13,556 nucleotides of DNA from Opitutia bacterium (lineage in GTDB: Bacteria; Verrucomicrobiota; Verrucomicrobiia; Opitutales; UBA953): contig CANHHS010000033.1 of NCBI GenBank assembly GCA_947460445.1, positions 1-13,556 on the forward strand, in the 5' to 3' direction. The number at the start of each line of letters is the position of its first letter. Position 1 is the first letter of the stretch. The position numbers and the translations under genes were made by a program. The notes beneath the pieces are model-generated. The model had not been told where the DNA came from. It ran no database searches and was given only the letters and a program-made list of their open reading frames with translations. Shown here piece by piece: positions 1 through 7,991 of the stretch.

Positions 1-41
1 CGCCCAAGCCGTTCCTCTGTCTTTAGTTCCGCTTCGCACCC
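1..41 (+). promoter_or_regulatory. Pyrimidine-rich leader of the FAD oxidoreductase gene
   Basis: These bases directly precede the ATG at 42. They are dominated by C and T, have no purine-rich Shine-Dalgarno stretch, and contain CTTTAGTT at 21-28, a variant of the word repeated in the long inverted repeats at 1514-1593 and 11156-11253. The layout (CTTTAGT, then TTC/CTTCGC, then ATG) resembles the last 40 nt before panC. The window edge hides whether a full hairpin lies further upstream. Confidence 0.35.
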
Positions 42-1496
42 ATGAATCCCCTTGATGACCTTAAGCCACGCTATGACGCCGTTGTCATTGGCTCAGGTCT
101 TGGTGGGATGACTGCCGCCAACAATCTAGCTAAATTTGGATGGAAGGTTTTGCTCTGCGAACATCACTATCAGTTGGGTGGTCTGGCGACTTACTTTAAG
201 CGCAAAGGCGGCCACGCTTTTGATATTTCGCTGCACGGATTCCCTCATGGGATGATTAAGTCAACGCGCCGTTATTGGACGAAAGATATCTCAGACCGTA
301 TCCATCAGTTAAAAGACGTCCGTTTTATCAATCCTGACTTTGATGTGCGCACGACTTTTGATCGTGCCGATTTTACGCGAATTCTCATCGAGCAATTCAA
401 AGTCCCTGCAGAAACCGTCGAAGGCTTCTTTGCGCACCTCCGTGCGATGAATTACTACGACGACGATAAGCGCACCACCCGTCAGCTCTTCGACGAATTT
501 TTCCCAGGCCGCCCCGACATCCAGCGCCTCCTGCTTGAGCCTATTGCTTACGCCAACGGCTCAACCCTCGATGACCCTGCGATTACCTTTGGCATCGTAT
601 TTTCGAATTTCATGTCGAAGGGCGTCTTTATTTTCCAAGGCGGCACCGACTTACTCATTCAGCTCATGACCGCTGAGCTTAAGGCCAACGGCGTTGACGT
701 TCGCCGCAATGTTCTCGTCGAGAAGGTCATGACGGAGCGCGACGCGGCAGGTCGACGTCGTGTCGTCGGCGCAAAACTTCGCGATACACGTTTTGGCAAA
801 GAGGCCGATGTTGCTTGCGCCACCGTCATTTCGAATGCGAACGTCAAAGACACCGCCCTGCGAATCGTCGGCGAAGAGGCTTTCGACCCTGCTTTTCTTA
901 CCGCCGCAAAAGCTGTGCGCGTCAACAGCTCCTCGTGCCAAGTCTATATGGGCGTGCGTGAAGGCGAGAGCATCCCAGCTATCGGCGACCTGGTGTTTAC
1001 TTCCGAAGCCAAGCCCTTCAGTTCGACGGAACTGACAGACTTCCATACGACTTCGCGTACTTACTCTGTTTACTACCCTGATACGCGCCCGCAAACGAAG
1101 GTGCCGCACTACGCAGTCGTCACTTCAATTAATCAACTTTGGGACTCGTGGGCGAATTTGAATGAAGCAGATTACGCCCATCACAAAGCGCGCATCATCG
1201 AAGAATCGTTTGTCGGACTCGAAAAATTCATCCCGGATATCCGCAGTAAGGTTGATTGGGCCGAAGCAGCGACTCCGCGTACCGTGAATCGTTATGTGCG
1301 CCATACCGGCGGCACGTCATTTGGTACGAAATTTGAAGGTCTAAAAATTTCCATGGATCTGCCAACTCACGTGGGCGGTCTTTACCATGCGGGTTCAGTG
1401 GGTATTATTATGTCAGGTTGGCTTGGCACGATTAACTACGGCGTGATTGTCTCGGCGAAGGCCGATACCTATCTGCGCGATCCGCAGGCGGGCTAA
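42..1496 (+). CDS. FAD-dependent oxidoreductase, carotenoid desaturase/isomerase-like (phytoene desaturase superfamily)
   Basis: A 484-residue flavoprotein. Visible: a Rossmann dinucleotide-binding motif GSGLGG at residues 17-22 after a beta strand (DAVVIG), an acidic ribose-binding Glu at about 40, and the following LGG (45-47) typical of the amine oxidase/CrtI/CrtISO superfamily. The C-terminal GGLYHAG...SGWLG...NYGVIVSAK stretch (about 445-475) fits the second FAD-contact region of these enzymes. Length suits phytoene desaturase, carotenoid isomerase and retinol saturase relatives. Known of the family: desaturation, isomerisation or saturation of polyene or isoprenoid chains. The exact substrate cannot be read here because no phytoene synthase or cyclase gene is adjacent. 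The ATG start lies just before the first strand, as expected, and no ribosome binding site is seen. The gene stands alone; the next plus-strand gene starts 175 nt later, past an inverted repeat. Confidence 0.85.
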   Translation: MNPLDDLKPRYDAVVIGSGLGGMTAANNLAKFGWKVLLCEHHYQLGGLATYFKRKGGHAFDISLHGFPHGMIKSTRRYWTKDISDRIHQLKDVRFINPDFDVRTTFDRADFTRILIEQFKVPAETVEGFFAHLRAMNYYDDDKRTTRQLFDEFFPGRPDIQRLLLEPIAYANGSTLDDPAITFGIVFSNFMSKGVFIFQGGTDLLIQLMTAELKANGVDVRRNVLVEKVMTERDAAGRRRVVGAKLRDTRFGKEADVACATVISNANVKDTALRIVGEEAFDPAFLTAAKAVRVNSSSCQVYMGVREGESIPAIGDLVFTSEAKPFSSTELTDFHTTSRTYSVYYPDTRPQTKVPHYAVVTSINQLWDSWANLNEADYAHHKARIIEESFVGLEKFIPDIRSKVDWAEAATPRTVNRYVRHTGGTSFGTKFEGLKISMDLPTHVGGLYHAGSVGIIMSGWLGTINYGVIVSAKADTYLRDPQAG

Positions 1497-1501
1497 GGCG
1501 G

Positions 1502-1598
1502 GAGACGAAAGCTTAATGACGAAAGACTAAAGCTAGTTACAAGGGGGTGTAGGCAAGTCTCTGGCAGGCCTCCGCTTTAGCCTTTAGTCATTAGTCTC
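1502..1598. repeat. Long imperfect inverted repeat, family A copy 1
   Basis: Arms 1514-1533 and 1574-1593 are complementary at 18 of 20 positions around a 40-nt spacer. Outside them, GAGAC (1502-1506) can pair with GTCTC (1594-1598) across a 7-nt one-sided bulge. The arms contain GACTAAAG / CTTTAGTC, the word also found in the inverted repeat before panC. It begins 6 nt after the stop of the oxidoreductase gene and is followed by CAATTTTATC, so it may double as that gene's terminator. Alternatively it is one copy of a dispersed palindromic repeat. What is seen is the pairing; the function is inference. Confidence 0.6.
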
Positions 1599-1671
1599 AA
1601 TTTTATCAGGGTCAGTAACCTAAAGGTATCCTTGCGCTTCGTTGTTTGATCGCGTCGTGCAGGCTGATCGC

Positions 1672-4600
1672 ATGCGCTCCTTGTGTCTTTTTTTGCCAAT
1701 ACTTCTGCATGCCTTGCCACTTGATACGGATGGCGACGGTTGGCCGGATGTTGAAGAGCGCGCTAAAGGTTTTGATCCGAAATTGGCCACTTCTTGTCCG
1801 CCCGCGCCACGTTACGCCGTTGTTGATCTCGGCCCGCTTTCTCTCAATGGAACGCCCGTAGCCCTTTCTTCGACGGGTCAACGCGTCTTAACGGCGAGTG
1901 GTCGTCGCTGGTCATGGCAATCTGGATGGGAGCAATTGGAACTCCCTTCAGACGTTGAGGCTAAGTATGATATCATTCGATCGGATGGTGCCGTCATCGG
2001 TCGCATGGAGCACTTTGACGCACTCGAGCCTTTTGGAGAGCTTTGGTTTTGGGATACCAATGGCGTCGGTCGATCAATTCCGGGTACGCGCCGCGATTAT
2101 ACCGTGGCCGATTTGCCAGGCGAAGAATCTAGTTGGGAGTTTTATCCAATAAAATGGCTTCGATCGGATGACTTTTTAACGCGAGCGATACCGCTCACGA
2201 TTGAAATGCCACCCATCCCGAGTGATGTCCTGGTCGCAAATATTGCTGGGGCGCCCAAGCCCGTTCGACGTCTCGCTGAAGCGTCAATCGCAGCCGACGG
2301 TTCCGGCTCGAGATGGGTAAAGCCTTTTATGTCTGCCGGCGATGAAGCCCCCGAGTGGCTGTTAGAAGGTGCTGGTGCTCGCGCCACGTTGTGTGCAGAT
2401 GCCCAGCCTCTTGTGCTCACGGACAACGGAGAAATGCTTACTAATTACCGTCACCGCCTTTATTGGTATACGTCGCTGGCAGCCGAGCCCGTGCCGTTGT
2501 CCGAATCCAACGCCATCAAGCAAGCTGCACTAACGGTTAATGACGCCGGCGAAGTTAACGCGCTCAGTTTAGGTCCATCCAGTTTAGTTTGGGACTTGCA
2601 GGATGTCGCCAAGCCGCCGTCACGATTAGTTGATCTCGTTGAAGCCGAGGAAATGTGGGTTAACTTTTCCTCCATTACGGCAGACGAACGCGGAGCTATT
2701 TTAGCTATCGGTTCGCGGCTTAAGCCTGCCCAAGTGAAACGTTCTTCGGACGGCGTTGTGCTTACTGACGGCTGGGGCCTTGGAGACGTAGATCTTCGTG
2801 TTGTACTTTTGATTCCAATGCGCGTGCGTTGCGACTTGGAGCGCGCCGTAGATGCATCCGGGCTGAGACTCAATTTCCCGATGGACGACTCTGGCCACAC
2901 CCCTGCGGCGCGTCCTATTCGTCTTTGGCTAAACGATGACCATGATGCCGGAGACTGGACGGATGACCCTGATAGCGATGTGCCCGGGTTTGTTTTGCCG
3001 ACCCCGCACAATGCGTTGCAGTCACATGTGGGAGGCCGTAGCGACCTCGTAGACTGGTTTCCAGTCTGTATGCGTCTTGGCGCCACAGCTCAAGATTTGC
3101 CGCCTTTTCGCCTGCGGCTTCTCAGTGCCAGCCAGCCCATCAATGCCGTTGAGACAAGTTTGCCGATTGCACGCGCTACACAGTATTTCCAGCGCGAGTT
3201 TGGTTTGCGCCACGGACCCAGCCTGAACCAGCTTTTATCAGAAGCGACGAAGTCCATACCTTCTGCGAGCGGCATTGCTCTCTCTGCTTTATTTTCAGAT
3301 CAGCTAAAAGAAGAACGCTTATTCGGCGTAGGCGAAGCAACTTTCTTGATAGAGGGTAGGGCGGCAGGCGATGCCTTGGTGTGGATTGCGCTTATTAAGA
3401 AAAACGTTCCTGACTCTCGGCCGCCTGCGGTAGACGAGATTTTACTCCGGGCGCCCTTGCGCGTCAAAGTTGCTCCAGTCGAAGACTTTTACCGCCAGTG
3501 GGATGCGCGGGCTTTGCGTGCACGTCTTTGTCCAGAGCCAAGCGCCCTGCCAGACGCTAGGTGTCCTGGTCCTTGGGTGGTTTTTACCCATGGATTTAAT
3601 GTGAATGCGCGCGCAGGACGTGCCTGGGGTGCGGAAATCTTTAAGCGAATGTATCAAGCGGGTTCATGCGGCCGATTTATCAGCTTCCGTTGGTTTGGTG
3701 ATCAAGGATCGGCGAACTATGCAACCGCGGTTGAATGTGCTCCCGCAGCAGCGGATCGTTTAGCCGAACAAAGTCTATCACTTGAGCTGACGGACCCTAA
3801 GCGCCCGTGGGTTCTTCTTGGGCATTCTCTTGGAGCGTATGTCACAGTTTTGGCAGGTCGCGAGCGGATGAAAGGCTTAGAGGTACAGTCACTTGTACTG
3901 ATTGACGCTGCACTTCCGAGCGAGGCATTAGACGCAGATGCACCCAATCGTCTCGCTGACTACGCGACGGGTAATGGTGTTTTGCAAAAACAACTCATGG
4001 TGCCTTTGCAAGGTCCCTGGCGGACTACAGCTCCGTATACTTGGCCAACCGCACAGGCATCCTGTTGGGCGGAGCTTTTTCCGTCTGACGATTTAAGATC
4101 AACTTGTCGATGGACAGGTCGCATACCCAGTGGTGCAGTTATTCTAAATCTCTATTCACGGACAGAAGACGTATTGATGCCTCCGCCCGCTGACACGTCC
4201 TCTTGGCCTACCTTGCTCTCAGTCGGTGAGTACGGCGCATGGATCTATGCGGAGACAACCAAAGGCCAATGGACCTCTGCATTGGTTAATTCGCAGCATG
4301 CTCAAGGTGGGTGGGCATTAGCACAAGGTTCAATCCGCCGAAGCCAGCGCTTAATGGAAAGTTCGCTATCTGCTCGTCCACTCCTGTTGCGCACAGAGCC
4401 TCTCTTCGCGTCTTTTCGACTTCAAGGAGCACTGACTTCAGATGCAACTGGACCACGCTCACAAGGTTCACGCGTCGTGTTGCGTCGACAAAGTGTTACG
4501 ACGGGTTGGGGTGCGCGTGGAACTGTACCGAGTACGCTGACGTGGACCGTGCGCGACGAATTGCTTGCGCATGCAATTCCTGCCCTCAGTTGTCCGGCAG

Positions 4601-4848
4601 GCTCAGTGCCTTTGGCTGGAGCTATTAACTATCGGATGGATGGCTTGAGTATGCAGGACCCTCTTTACGAAGACTTTCGACCCTTTCCCCTTGGTTGGCC
4701 GCGAGGAATTGAATCTGTCGAGTATCTGCCTGCATCAACGTACGTCTGGCGACACAGCGACTGGAAAAACGTAGCATTCCCCTATGTTTATCCAGTGTTC
4801 GCATTTATCGGAAAAACATCAGGCCTAACATTTAATCCAAACCGATAA
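1672..4848 (+). CDS. Secreted multidomain protein: HAF-like repeats plus C-terminal alpha/beta hydrolase
   Basis: The preferred start is ATG 1672, giving 1058 residues; the frame is open to a TTG at 1642, but only the ATG puts a signal peptide (RSLCLFLPILLHALP) at the N-terminus. Next is an Asp-rich, calcium-binding-like DTDGDGWPDVEE (18-29). Residues 48-85 and about 280-350 resemble HAF-type extracellular repeats (YAVVDLG...; TVNDAGEV...LVWDL; ITADERGAILAIGS). An Asp-rich LWLNDDHDAG...DSDVPG module follows at about 418-440. The C-terminal third is an alpha/beta hydrolase: oxyanion region THGFN with His640, nucleophile elbow GHSLG with Ser719, probable acid Asp833 in YSRTEDV, and probable catalytic His876 in NSQHAQGG. 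A secreted or outer-surface esterase, lipase or amidase is likely; the substrate is unknown. The stop is 2 nt before the next gene, so the two are surely co-transcribed. Pairings of the triad acid and His are inferred by position only. Confidence 0.8.
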   Translation: MRSLCLFLPILLHALPLDTDGDGWPDVEERAKGFDPKLATSCPPAPRYAVVDLGPLSLNGTPVALSSTGQRVLTASGRRWSWQSGWEQLELPSDVEAKYDIIRSDGAVIGRMEHFDALEPFGELWFWDTNGVGRSIPGTRRDYTVADLPGEESSWEFYPIKWLRSDDFLTRAIPLTIEMPPIPSDVLVANIAGAPKPVRRLAEASIAADGSGSRWVKPFMSAGDEAPEWLLEGAGARATLCADAQPLVLTDNGEMLTNYRHRLYWYTSLAAEPVPLSESNAIKQAALTVNDAGEVNALSLGPSSLVWDLQDVAKPPSRLVDLVEAEEMWVNFSSITADERGAILAIGSRLKPAQVKRSSDGVVLTDGWGLGDVDLRVVLLIPMRVRCDLERAVDASGLRLNFPMDDSGHTPAARPIRLWLNDDHDAGDWTDDPDSDVPGFVLPTPHNALQSHVGGRSDLVDWFPVCMRLGATAQDLPPFRLRLLSASQPINAVETSLPIARATQYFQREFGLRHGPSLNQLLSEATKSIPSASGIALSALFSDQLKEERLFGVGEATFLIEGRAAGDALVWIALIKKNVPDSRPPAVDEILLRAPLRVKVAPVEDFYRQWDARALRARLCPEPSALPDARCPGPWVVFTHGFNVNARAGRAWGAEIFKRMYQAGSCGRFISFRWFGDQGSANYATAVECAPAAADRLAEQSLSLELTDPKRPWVLLGHSLGAYVTVLAGRERMKGLEVQSLVLIDAALPSEALDADAPNRLADYATGNGVLQKQLMVPLQGPWRTTAPYTWPTAQASCWAELFPSDDLRSTCRWTGRIPSGAVILNLYSRTEDVLMPPPADTSSWPTLLSVGEYGAWIYAETTKGQWTSALVNSQHAQGGWALAQGSIRRSQRLMESSLSARPLLLRTEPLFASFRLQGALTSDATGPRSQGSRVVLRRQSVTTGWGARGTVPSTLTWTVRDELLAHAIPALSCPAGSVPLAGAINYRMDGLSMQDPLYEDFRPFPLGWPRGIESVEYLPASTYVWRHSDWKNVAFPYVYPVFAFIGKTSGLTFNPNR

Positions 4849-4850
4849 CC

Positions 4851-5720
4851 ATGCGCGCCTTGTTTATCGTAGCGTTGTTGAGTTTGCGGTGCCTTGCCGC
4901 AGCTTTTCATCTGCAAGTTGAAGTTGTCGACGAATACGGCAGGCCGCTACCCGCTGTTGAGATTGCCTGCGACACTTTGCCTATTGCTGCGTCCAATATT
5001 TGGAATGCGCCGGGCCACCGAGAGCGACTGAGTGTGAAAACAGGTATCAATGGAGTTGCCCAGTTGGAGGGTCAGCATGCATTGCCGCTGCTGGTTATTT
5101 CTGCGTCGATGGAAACTTTCTATACTTCCACGAAACGTGTGAGCTGTGAGCAAAAGTTTACTCAACTAATTTTAGTCAAAAAGTTAGAGCAGGTGAAATG
5201 TCGACAAGTCGAAGTTCTAACTTCAGCGCTGCCACGCGACGGGAACTCGTATGGCTTTGACTTAACGATGGGCGCATTCACCCCTCCGCTCGGGGTTGGC
5301 CGACATCCTGACGTTTTTATTAAGGGTAAATACTACTCGGCGACTCCCACGATTGGGGGCCGCGTGTCGTCGGCAAATCAGGAATTAGAAATGCAGTATC
5401 CAGAGAAAGGGTCTGGATGCCGCTCGACTCCGCGACCTGGTCAAAGGTCGTTTGGCTTATCCATTGCTCCAGGTTGCGAAGATCAGGCCTTCTTGGGTTT
5501 ATTTTGGCCACGGATTGCTCCTCGAGAAGGCTACGAGACGCAATGGACGTACACTTCATTGCCTGTAGATCAAACACAGTGGATTTTTCGAATTAGGCCT
5601 GAGCAGGGCTATTATTACGGGGTACTCACAGATTTTTATTGGACTGCTGATGGACGACTAAGACTGGCTTACGTGATTTCAGCAGTTCCGGGTAATCTTA
5701 GTTTAGAGTTTATTAAATGA
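4851..5720 (+). CDS. Secreted protein of unknown function with Ig-like N-terminal domain
   Basis: 289 residues. Residues 1-18 form a signal peptide (LFIVALLSL core, then CLAAA). About 20-110 resembles a carboxypeptidase-regulatory/Ig-like fold: VEVVDEYGRPLPAVEI, then a TGINGVAQL turn, which is the usual 'D..G.P...V.......T...G.a' pattern of extracellular beta-sandwich domains. The C-terminal part (about 254-287, YYYGVLTDFYWTADGRLRLAYVI...GNLSLEF) looks like a compact beta-rich domain with Cys residues at 117, 190 and 209 in the middle. No catalytic motif is seen. It starts 2 nt after the hydrolase gene, so it belongs to the same transcript and probably acts with it at the cell surface or in the periplasm. 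No named family was recognised for the C-terminal half; the assignment as exported is firmer than any role. Confidence 0.75.
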   Translation: MRALFIVALLSLRCLAAAFHLQVEVVDEYGRPLPAVEIACDTLPIAASNIWNAPGHRERLSVKTGINGVAQLEGQHALPLLVISASMETFYTSTKRVSCEQKFTQLILVKKLEQVKCRQVEVLTSALPRDGNSYGFDLTMGAFTPPLGVGRHPDVFIKGKYYSATPTIGGRVSSANQELEMQYPEKGSGCRSTPRPGQRSFGLSIAPGCEDQAFLGLFWPRIAPREGYETQWTYTSLPVDQTQWIFRIRPEQGYYYGVLTDFYWTADGRLRLAYVISAVPGNLSLEFIK

Positions 5721-5762
5721 AGAAGGGTTGGCGGCACGGGTTTTTGGCATTAGACATTCAGC

Positions 5763-6185
5763 ATGCGCTCAATGACCTTGGCTTTACTCATCTTGCTTGG
5801 ACTTTCGCCTGTTTGGGCTGCCGCCCCTCAGGTCGACATTCTTTCGACGCACTCAACTCACGCAGTTTACGAAGGTGTGCGTCACTTGCCTTGCCTGCAT
5901 AAGACATCACTTTGCCCAGATAAGTGCGGACATGCCAAAGACGTCGCGATCTTCCGAATTGTAGACTATATTGCTTACAGCAAAACGAACCCGCATCATG
6001 GCGACCCTCAAACTACCCAGTTCATGATGCCGCTGATCGAAGGCAACGAGGTCGACGCTACGGTCTTGGCATTCGCTAAAGCATTAAAGGCCGGAGATAC
6101 AGTCCGCCTGGATTGGAATCATGAATATGTCAAAGAAGACGGGGCAAGCTACCCACGTCGGCGGGTCACGCTCTTGGCTCGTTGA
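5763..6185 (+). CDS. Small exported protein with Cys/His cluster, unknown function
   Basis: 140 residues with a clear signal peptide (TLALLILLGLSPVWAAA, cleavage near 20-21). The mature part has a Cys/His-rich stretch, C44, H46, C51, C55, H57 (PCLHKTSLCPDKCGH), followed by mixed alpha/beta sequence and a C-terminal GDTVRLDWNHEYV motif at 111-123. The cluster could hold a metal or form disulfides; three Cys are present, so one would stay unpaired. The start ATG 5763 lies 42 nt after the previous stop; a second ATG three codons later is possible. A shorter overlapping frame from 5717 was judged a shadow because it lacks a signal peptide and runs through this gene. It is the third gene of the exported-protein cluster. 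No family name can be given with confidence. Confidence 0.75.
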   Translation: MRSMTLALLILLGLSPVWAAAPQVDILSTHSTHAVYEGVRHLPCLHKTSLCPDKCGHAKDVAIFRIVDYIAYSKTNPHHGDPQTTQFMMPLIEGNEVDATVLAFAKALKAGDTVRLDWNHEYVKEDGASYPRRRVTLLAR

Positions 6186-6228
6186 GGGGTTGACCGCCTG
6201 AGGTTTCTGGGGCACGGTCAAGCACCCC
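6186..6228 (+). terminator. Stem-loop between two exported-protein genes (possible terminator)
   Basis: GGGGT (6186-6190) plus TGACCG (6191-6196) pair with CGGTCA (6215-6220) plus ACCCC (6224-6228), giving 11 base pairs with a 3-nt bulge and an 18-nt loop. It starts directly after the TGA stop at 6183-6185 and is followed by TTAATTG, a weak T tract running into the next start. This could be an intrinsic terminator with a poor tail, or a stem that separates or tunes translation of the two genes. Confidence 0.4.
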
Positions 6229-6235
6229 TTAATTG

Positions 6236-6796
6236 ATGAAGCAATTTGCGACCATCAGCCTTATCACCTTTGCAGGTATCACAGGCTTTTGGCTTGGTCG
6301 GTCAACGGCTCCGTCATGGTCTTTACCAACAGAACTCACTTCGCTTGACAGAGAACAGCCGCCGGCTGGGGTGCGTTCGATGGAACTTGCGCGGATGAAG
6401 CGTGTAGCGGTCAGGGTGACTTCCGATGACATGGTTGCCGGAGCTCGGAGTGACACGGAGTCTACAATCCGCAATCAGCTCACTCACGGAGGCCTTGTGG
6501 TTGTAGCTGAAACCGAAGAGCACGATGCGTTAATTCAGGCCCGTATCGAAGGTTACCATTTCTCAGCTTTCGACGAATATGGCGCAGGCAGCGAAATTCA
6601 TGTGGTCGAAGTTCATGCGGTTGAAGTTGATGGCGTGATCCGAATGATCCCCCATGACATCTGGCAGTCGGACGCCGTCCGACTTGCACGACGTGAGCGA
6701 ATCGATGCCGAAGCAGTCGCGCTTTCCGAAGAACTTTGCCAGCACCTCATTGCAGCTTTTAACCGTGCTAAGGCAGCTGAAGCCGAGAAGAAGTAG
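6236..6796 (+). CDS. Membrane-anchored periplasmic protein of unknown function
   Basis: ATG 6236 gives 186 residues; an upstream in-frame TTG at 6233 adds only one residue and is less likely. Residues 5-20 (ATISLITFAGITGFWL) form an N-terminal membrane anchor or uncleaved signal, leaving the rest outside the cytoplasm. The soluble part has a beta-alpha-beta look: RVAVRVTSDD, a helix with DTESTIRNQL, then GGLVVVAETEEHDALIQARIEGY, and a C-terminal helix with a charged tail (AKAAEAEKK). This order recalls small periplasmic domains in envelope-assembly and lipoprotein families, but no signature fixes it to one. It follows the exported gene cluster on the same strand after a stem-loop, so it may be the last gene of that cluster or an independent unit. 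Function unknown. Confidence 0.7.
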   Translation: MKQFATISLITFAGITGFWLGRSTAPSWSLPTELTSLDREQPPAGVRSMELARMKRVAVRVTSDDMVAGARSDTESTIRNQLTHGGLVVVAETEEHDALIQARIEGYHFSAFDEYGAGSEIHVVEVHAVEVDGVIRMIPHDIWQSDAVRLARRERIDAEAVALSEELCQHLIAAFNRAKAAEAEKK

Positions 6797-6924
6797 TTGG
6801 ATTGTGTATGGAGTGCTTGAGGGGCGTTAAGGCACATATTTACCTTTAGATAAGCTATCTAGGCTTATTCCTGCTTTCCTCTTTCCAGTTCCTGTCTTTG
6901 ATTGTCCCTGTACCTATAAACCCC
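6797..6924 (+). promoter_or_regulatory. Leader of the epimerase/dehydrogenase operon
   Basis: This 128-nt gap holds, in order: the weak stem-loop above; CACATAT and CTTTAGAT (6844-6851), related to the repeats before panC; a small hairpin TAGATA-AGC-TATCTA (6847-6861); and a strongly pyrimidine-rich run (about 6866-6900, TTCCTGCTTTCCTCTTTCC) up to the ATG. No convincing -35/-10 pair and no Shine-Dalgarno sequence were found. The operon promoter probably lies here. Confidence 0.35.
6813..6835 (+). terminator. Weak stem-loop after the membrane-anchored protein gene
   Basis: GTGCTT (6813-6818) pairs with AAGGCAC (6829-6835) with one bulged base and a 10-nt loop, followed by ATATTT. It lies 17 nt past the stop and may mark the end of the upstream transcript. 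The stem is short, so the call is tentative. Confidence 0.25.
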
Positions 6925-7986
6925 ATGTCGCGCCCTGTTACACTCTTTACCGGCCAATGGGCCGACCTGCCACTCAAGGAGCTCCTTCCGAAAGTAAAGG
7001 CCATGGGCTACGATGGCGTGGAGCTTGCTTGTTGGGGCGACCACTTTGACGTCCAGCGTGCGGTTAAAGAAAAAGGGTATGTTGAGTCTCTGTGGGCCTT
7101 GCTTTCTAAGAATGATCTCGGCTGCTGGTCGGTCTCTACCCATTTGCTCGGGCAAGCTACCTGTGATCGGATTGATGAGCGCCACCAGCCTATTTTGCCA
7201 CCACATGTGTGGGGCGATGGTAAGCCTGAAGGTGTTAATGACCGTGCGTGCGCAGAGATGGCCGTTACGGCCCAAGCAGCACGCAAATTCTTCTCGGCTG
7301 GTAAGTCGGCGATGAAGGGTCGCCCAGTCGGGTCTGGGAAAGCGGTCGTCAACGGATTCACGGGTTCACCCATCTGGCATGCGCTCTACGCCTTTCCGCC
7401 AACCAGCCAGGAATATATTCAAGCAGGCTTTGATTTAGTCGGAAAGCGCTGGAAAAAAATCCTCAAATCTTTCGAAGACCACGATGTGTATTTTGCGCTC
7501 GAGGTGCATCCAACAGAAACGGCTTTCGATATCGCTTCGGCACACCGCACATTAGCGGCAATGGGCAACCACAAGCGCTTTGGATTCAATTTTGACCCAA
7601 GTCACTTTGCTTACCAGGGCGTAGATTATGTCCGCTTCATTCGAGAATTCGGCTCCCGCATTCACCATGCCCACATGAAAGATGTTTGGTGGGGCAAGGG
7701 CGATGGTACGGTAGGAGTCTTTGGTGGCCATACGGCTTTCGGAGATCCTCGTCGCAACTGGGATTTCCGCTCGGTTGGCCATGGTGGAGTCGACTTTGAA
7801 TCTATCATTATTGCACTCAATGATGTTCAGTACGTCGGTCCGCTTTCAGTTGAATGGGAAGATATTCGTATGGATCGCATTCATGGTGCGACTGAAAGTT
7901 GTGCTTACCTTCGTAAACTTGATTTCCCGACAAACAGTGTAGCCTTTGACGCTGCCTTTGACCGTAAGCGCCAACGCTCACGCTAA
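6925..7986 (+). CDS. Sugar phosphate isomerase/epimerase, xylose isomerase-like TIM barrel
   Basis: ATG 6925 is preferred over the in-frame TTG at 6898, because the N-terminal barrel strand begins MSRPVTLFTGQWADL and the nine extra residues carry no motif. The protein is 353 residues. Family marks: GYDGVEL after the first helix (28-33), and the four metal-site segments of xylose isomerase-like/AP endonuclease 2 barrels: E193 in ALEVHPTE, D224 and H227 in NFDPSH, H250 in HAHMKD, and E310 in SVEWED. Known relatives act on sugars, inositol intermediates and keto-sugars as isomerases, epimerases or dehydratases; the substrate is not fixed by motif. The dehydrogenase gene starts 5 nt after the stop, so they form an operon. 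Pairs of this kind oxidise and rearrange carbohydrates (for example YcjR/YcjS in E. coli act on 3-keto-glucosides), which is the best guess here. Confidence 0.9.
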   Translation: MSRPVTLFTGQWADLPLKELLPKVKAMGYDGVELACWGDHFDVQRAVKEKGYVESLWALLSKNDLGCWSVSTHLLGQATCDRIDERHQPILPPHVWGDGKPEGVNDRACAEMAVTAQAARKFFSAGKSAMKGRPVGSGKAVVNGFTGSPIWHALYAFPPTSQEYIQAGFDLVGKRWKKILKSFEDHDVYFALEVHPTETAFDIASAHRTLAAMGNHKRFGFNFDPSHFAYQGVDYVRFIREFGSRIHHAHMKDVWWGKGDGTVGVFGGHTAFGDPRRNWDFRSVGHGGVDFESIIIALNDVQYVGPLSVEWEDIRMDRIHGATESCAYLRKLDFPTNSVAFDAAFDRKRQRSR

Positions 7987-7991
7987 ATTTT

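Noticed and set aside
651..1109. 152-codon antisense reading frame inside the FAD oxidoreductase
   Set aside because: Sits opposite well-conserved flavoprotein sequence and shows no recognisable protein features.
1497..1671. Insertion sequence or transposon end
   Set aside because: The inverted repeat has no transposase, no clear target-site duplication and no coding content.
2460..3086. 208-codon antisense reading frame inside the hydrolase gene
   Set aside because: Low-complexity Ser/Arg/Thr-rich product without domain or start signal, lying wholly opposite a gene with clear signal peptide and catalytic motifs.
5717..5902. 61-codon frame whose ATG overlaps the stop of the 4851-5720 gene (ATGA overlap)
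   Set aside because: Attractive junction, but the product lacks a signal peptide and is overlapped by the 140-codon frame at 5763, which has a clear one.
6865..7275. 136-codon antisense frame opposite the epimerase start
   Set aside because: Shadow of the TIM-barrel gene; no motif.
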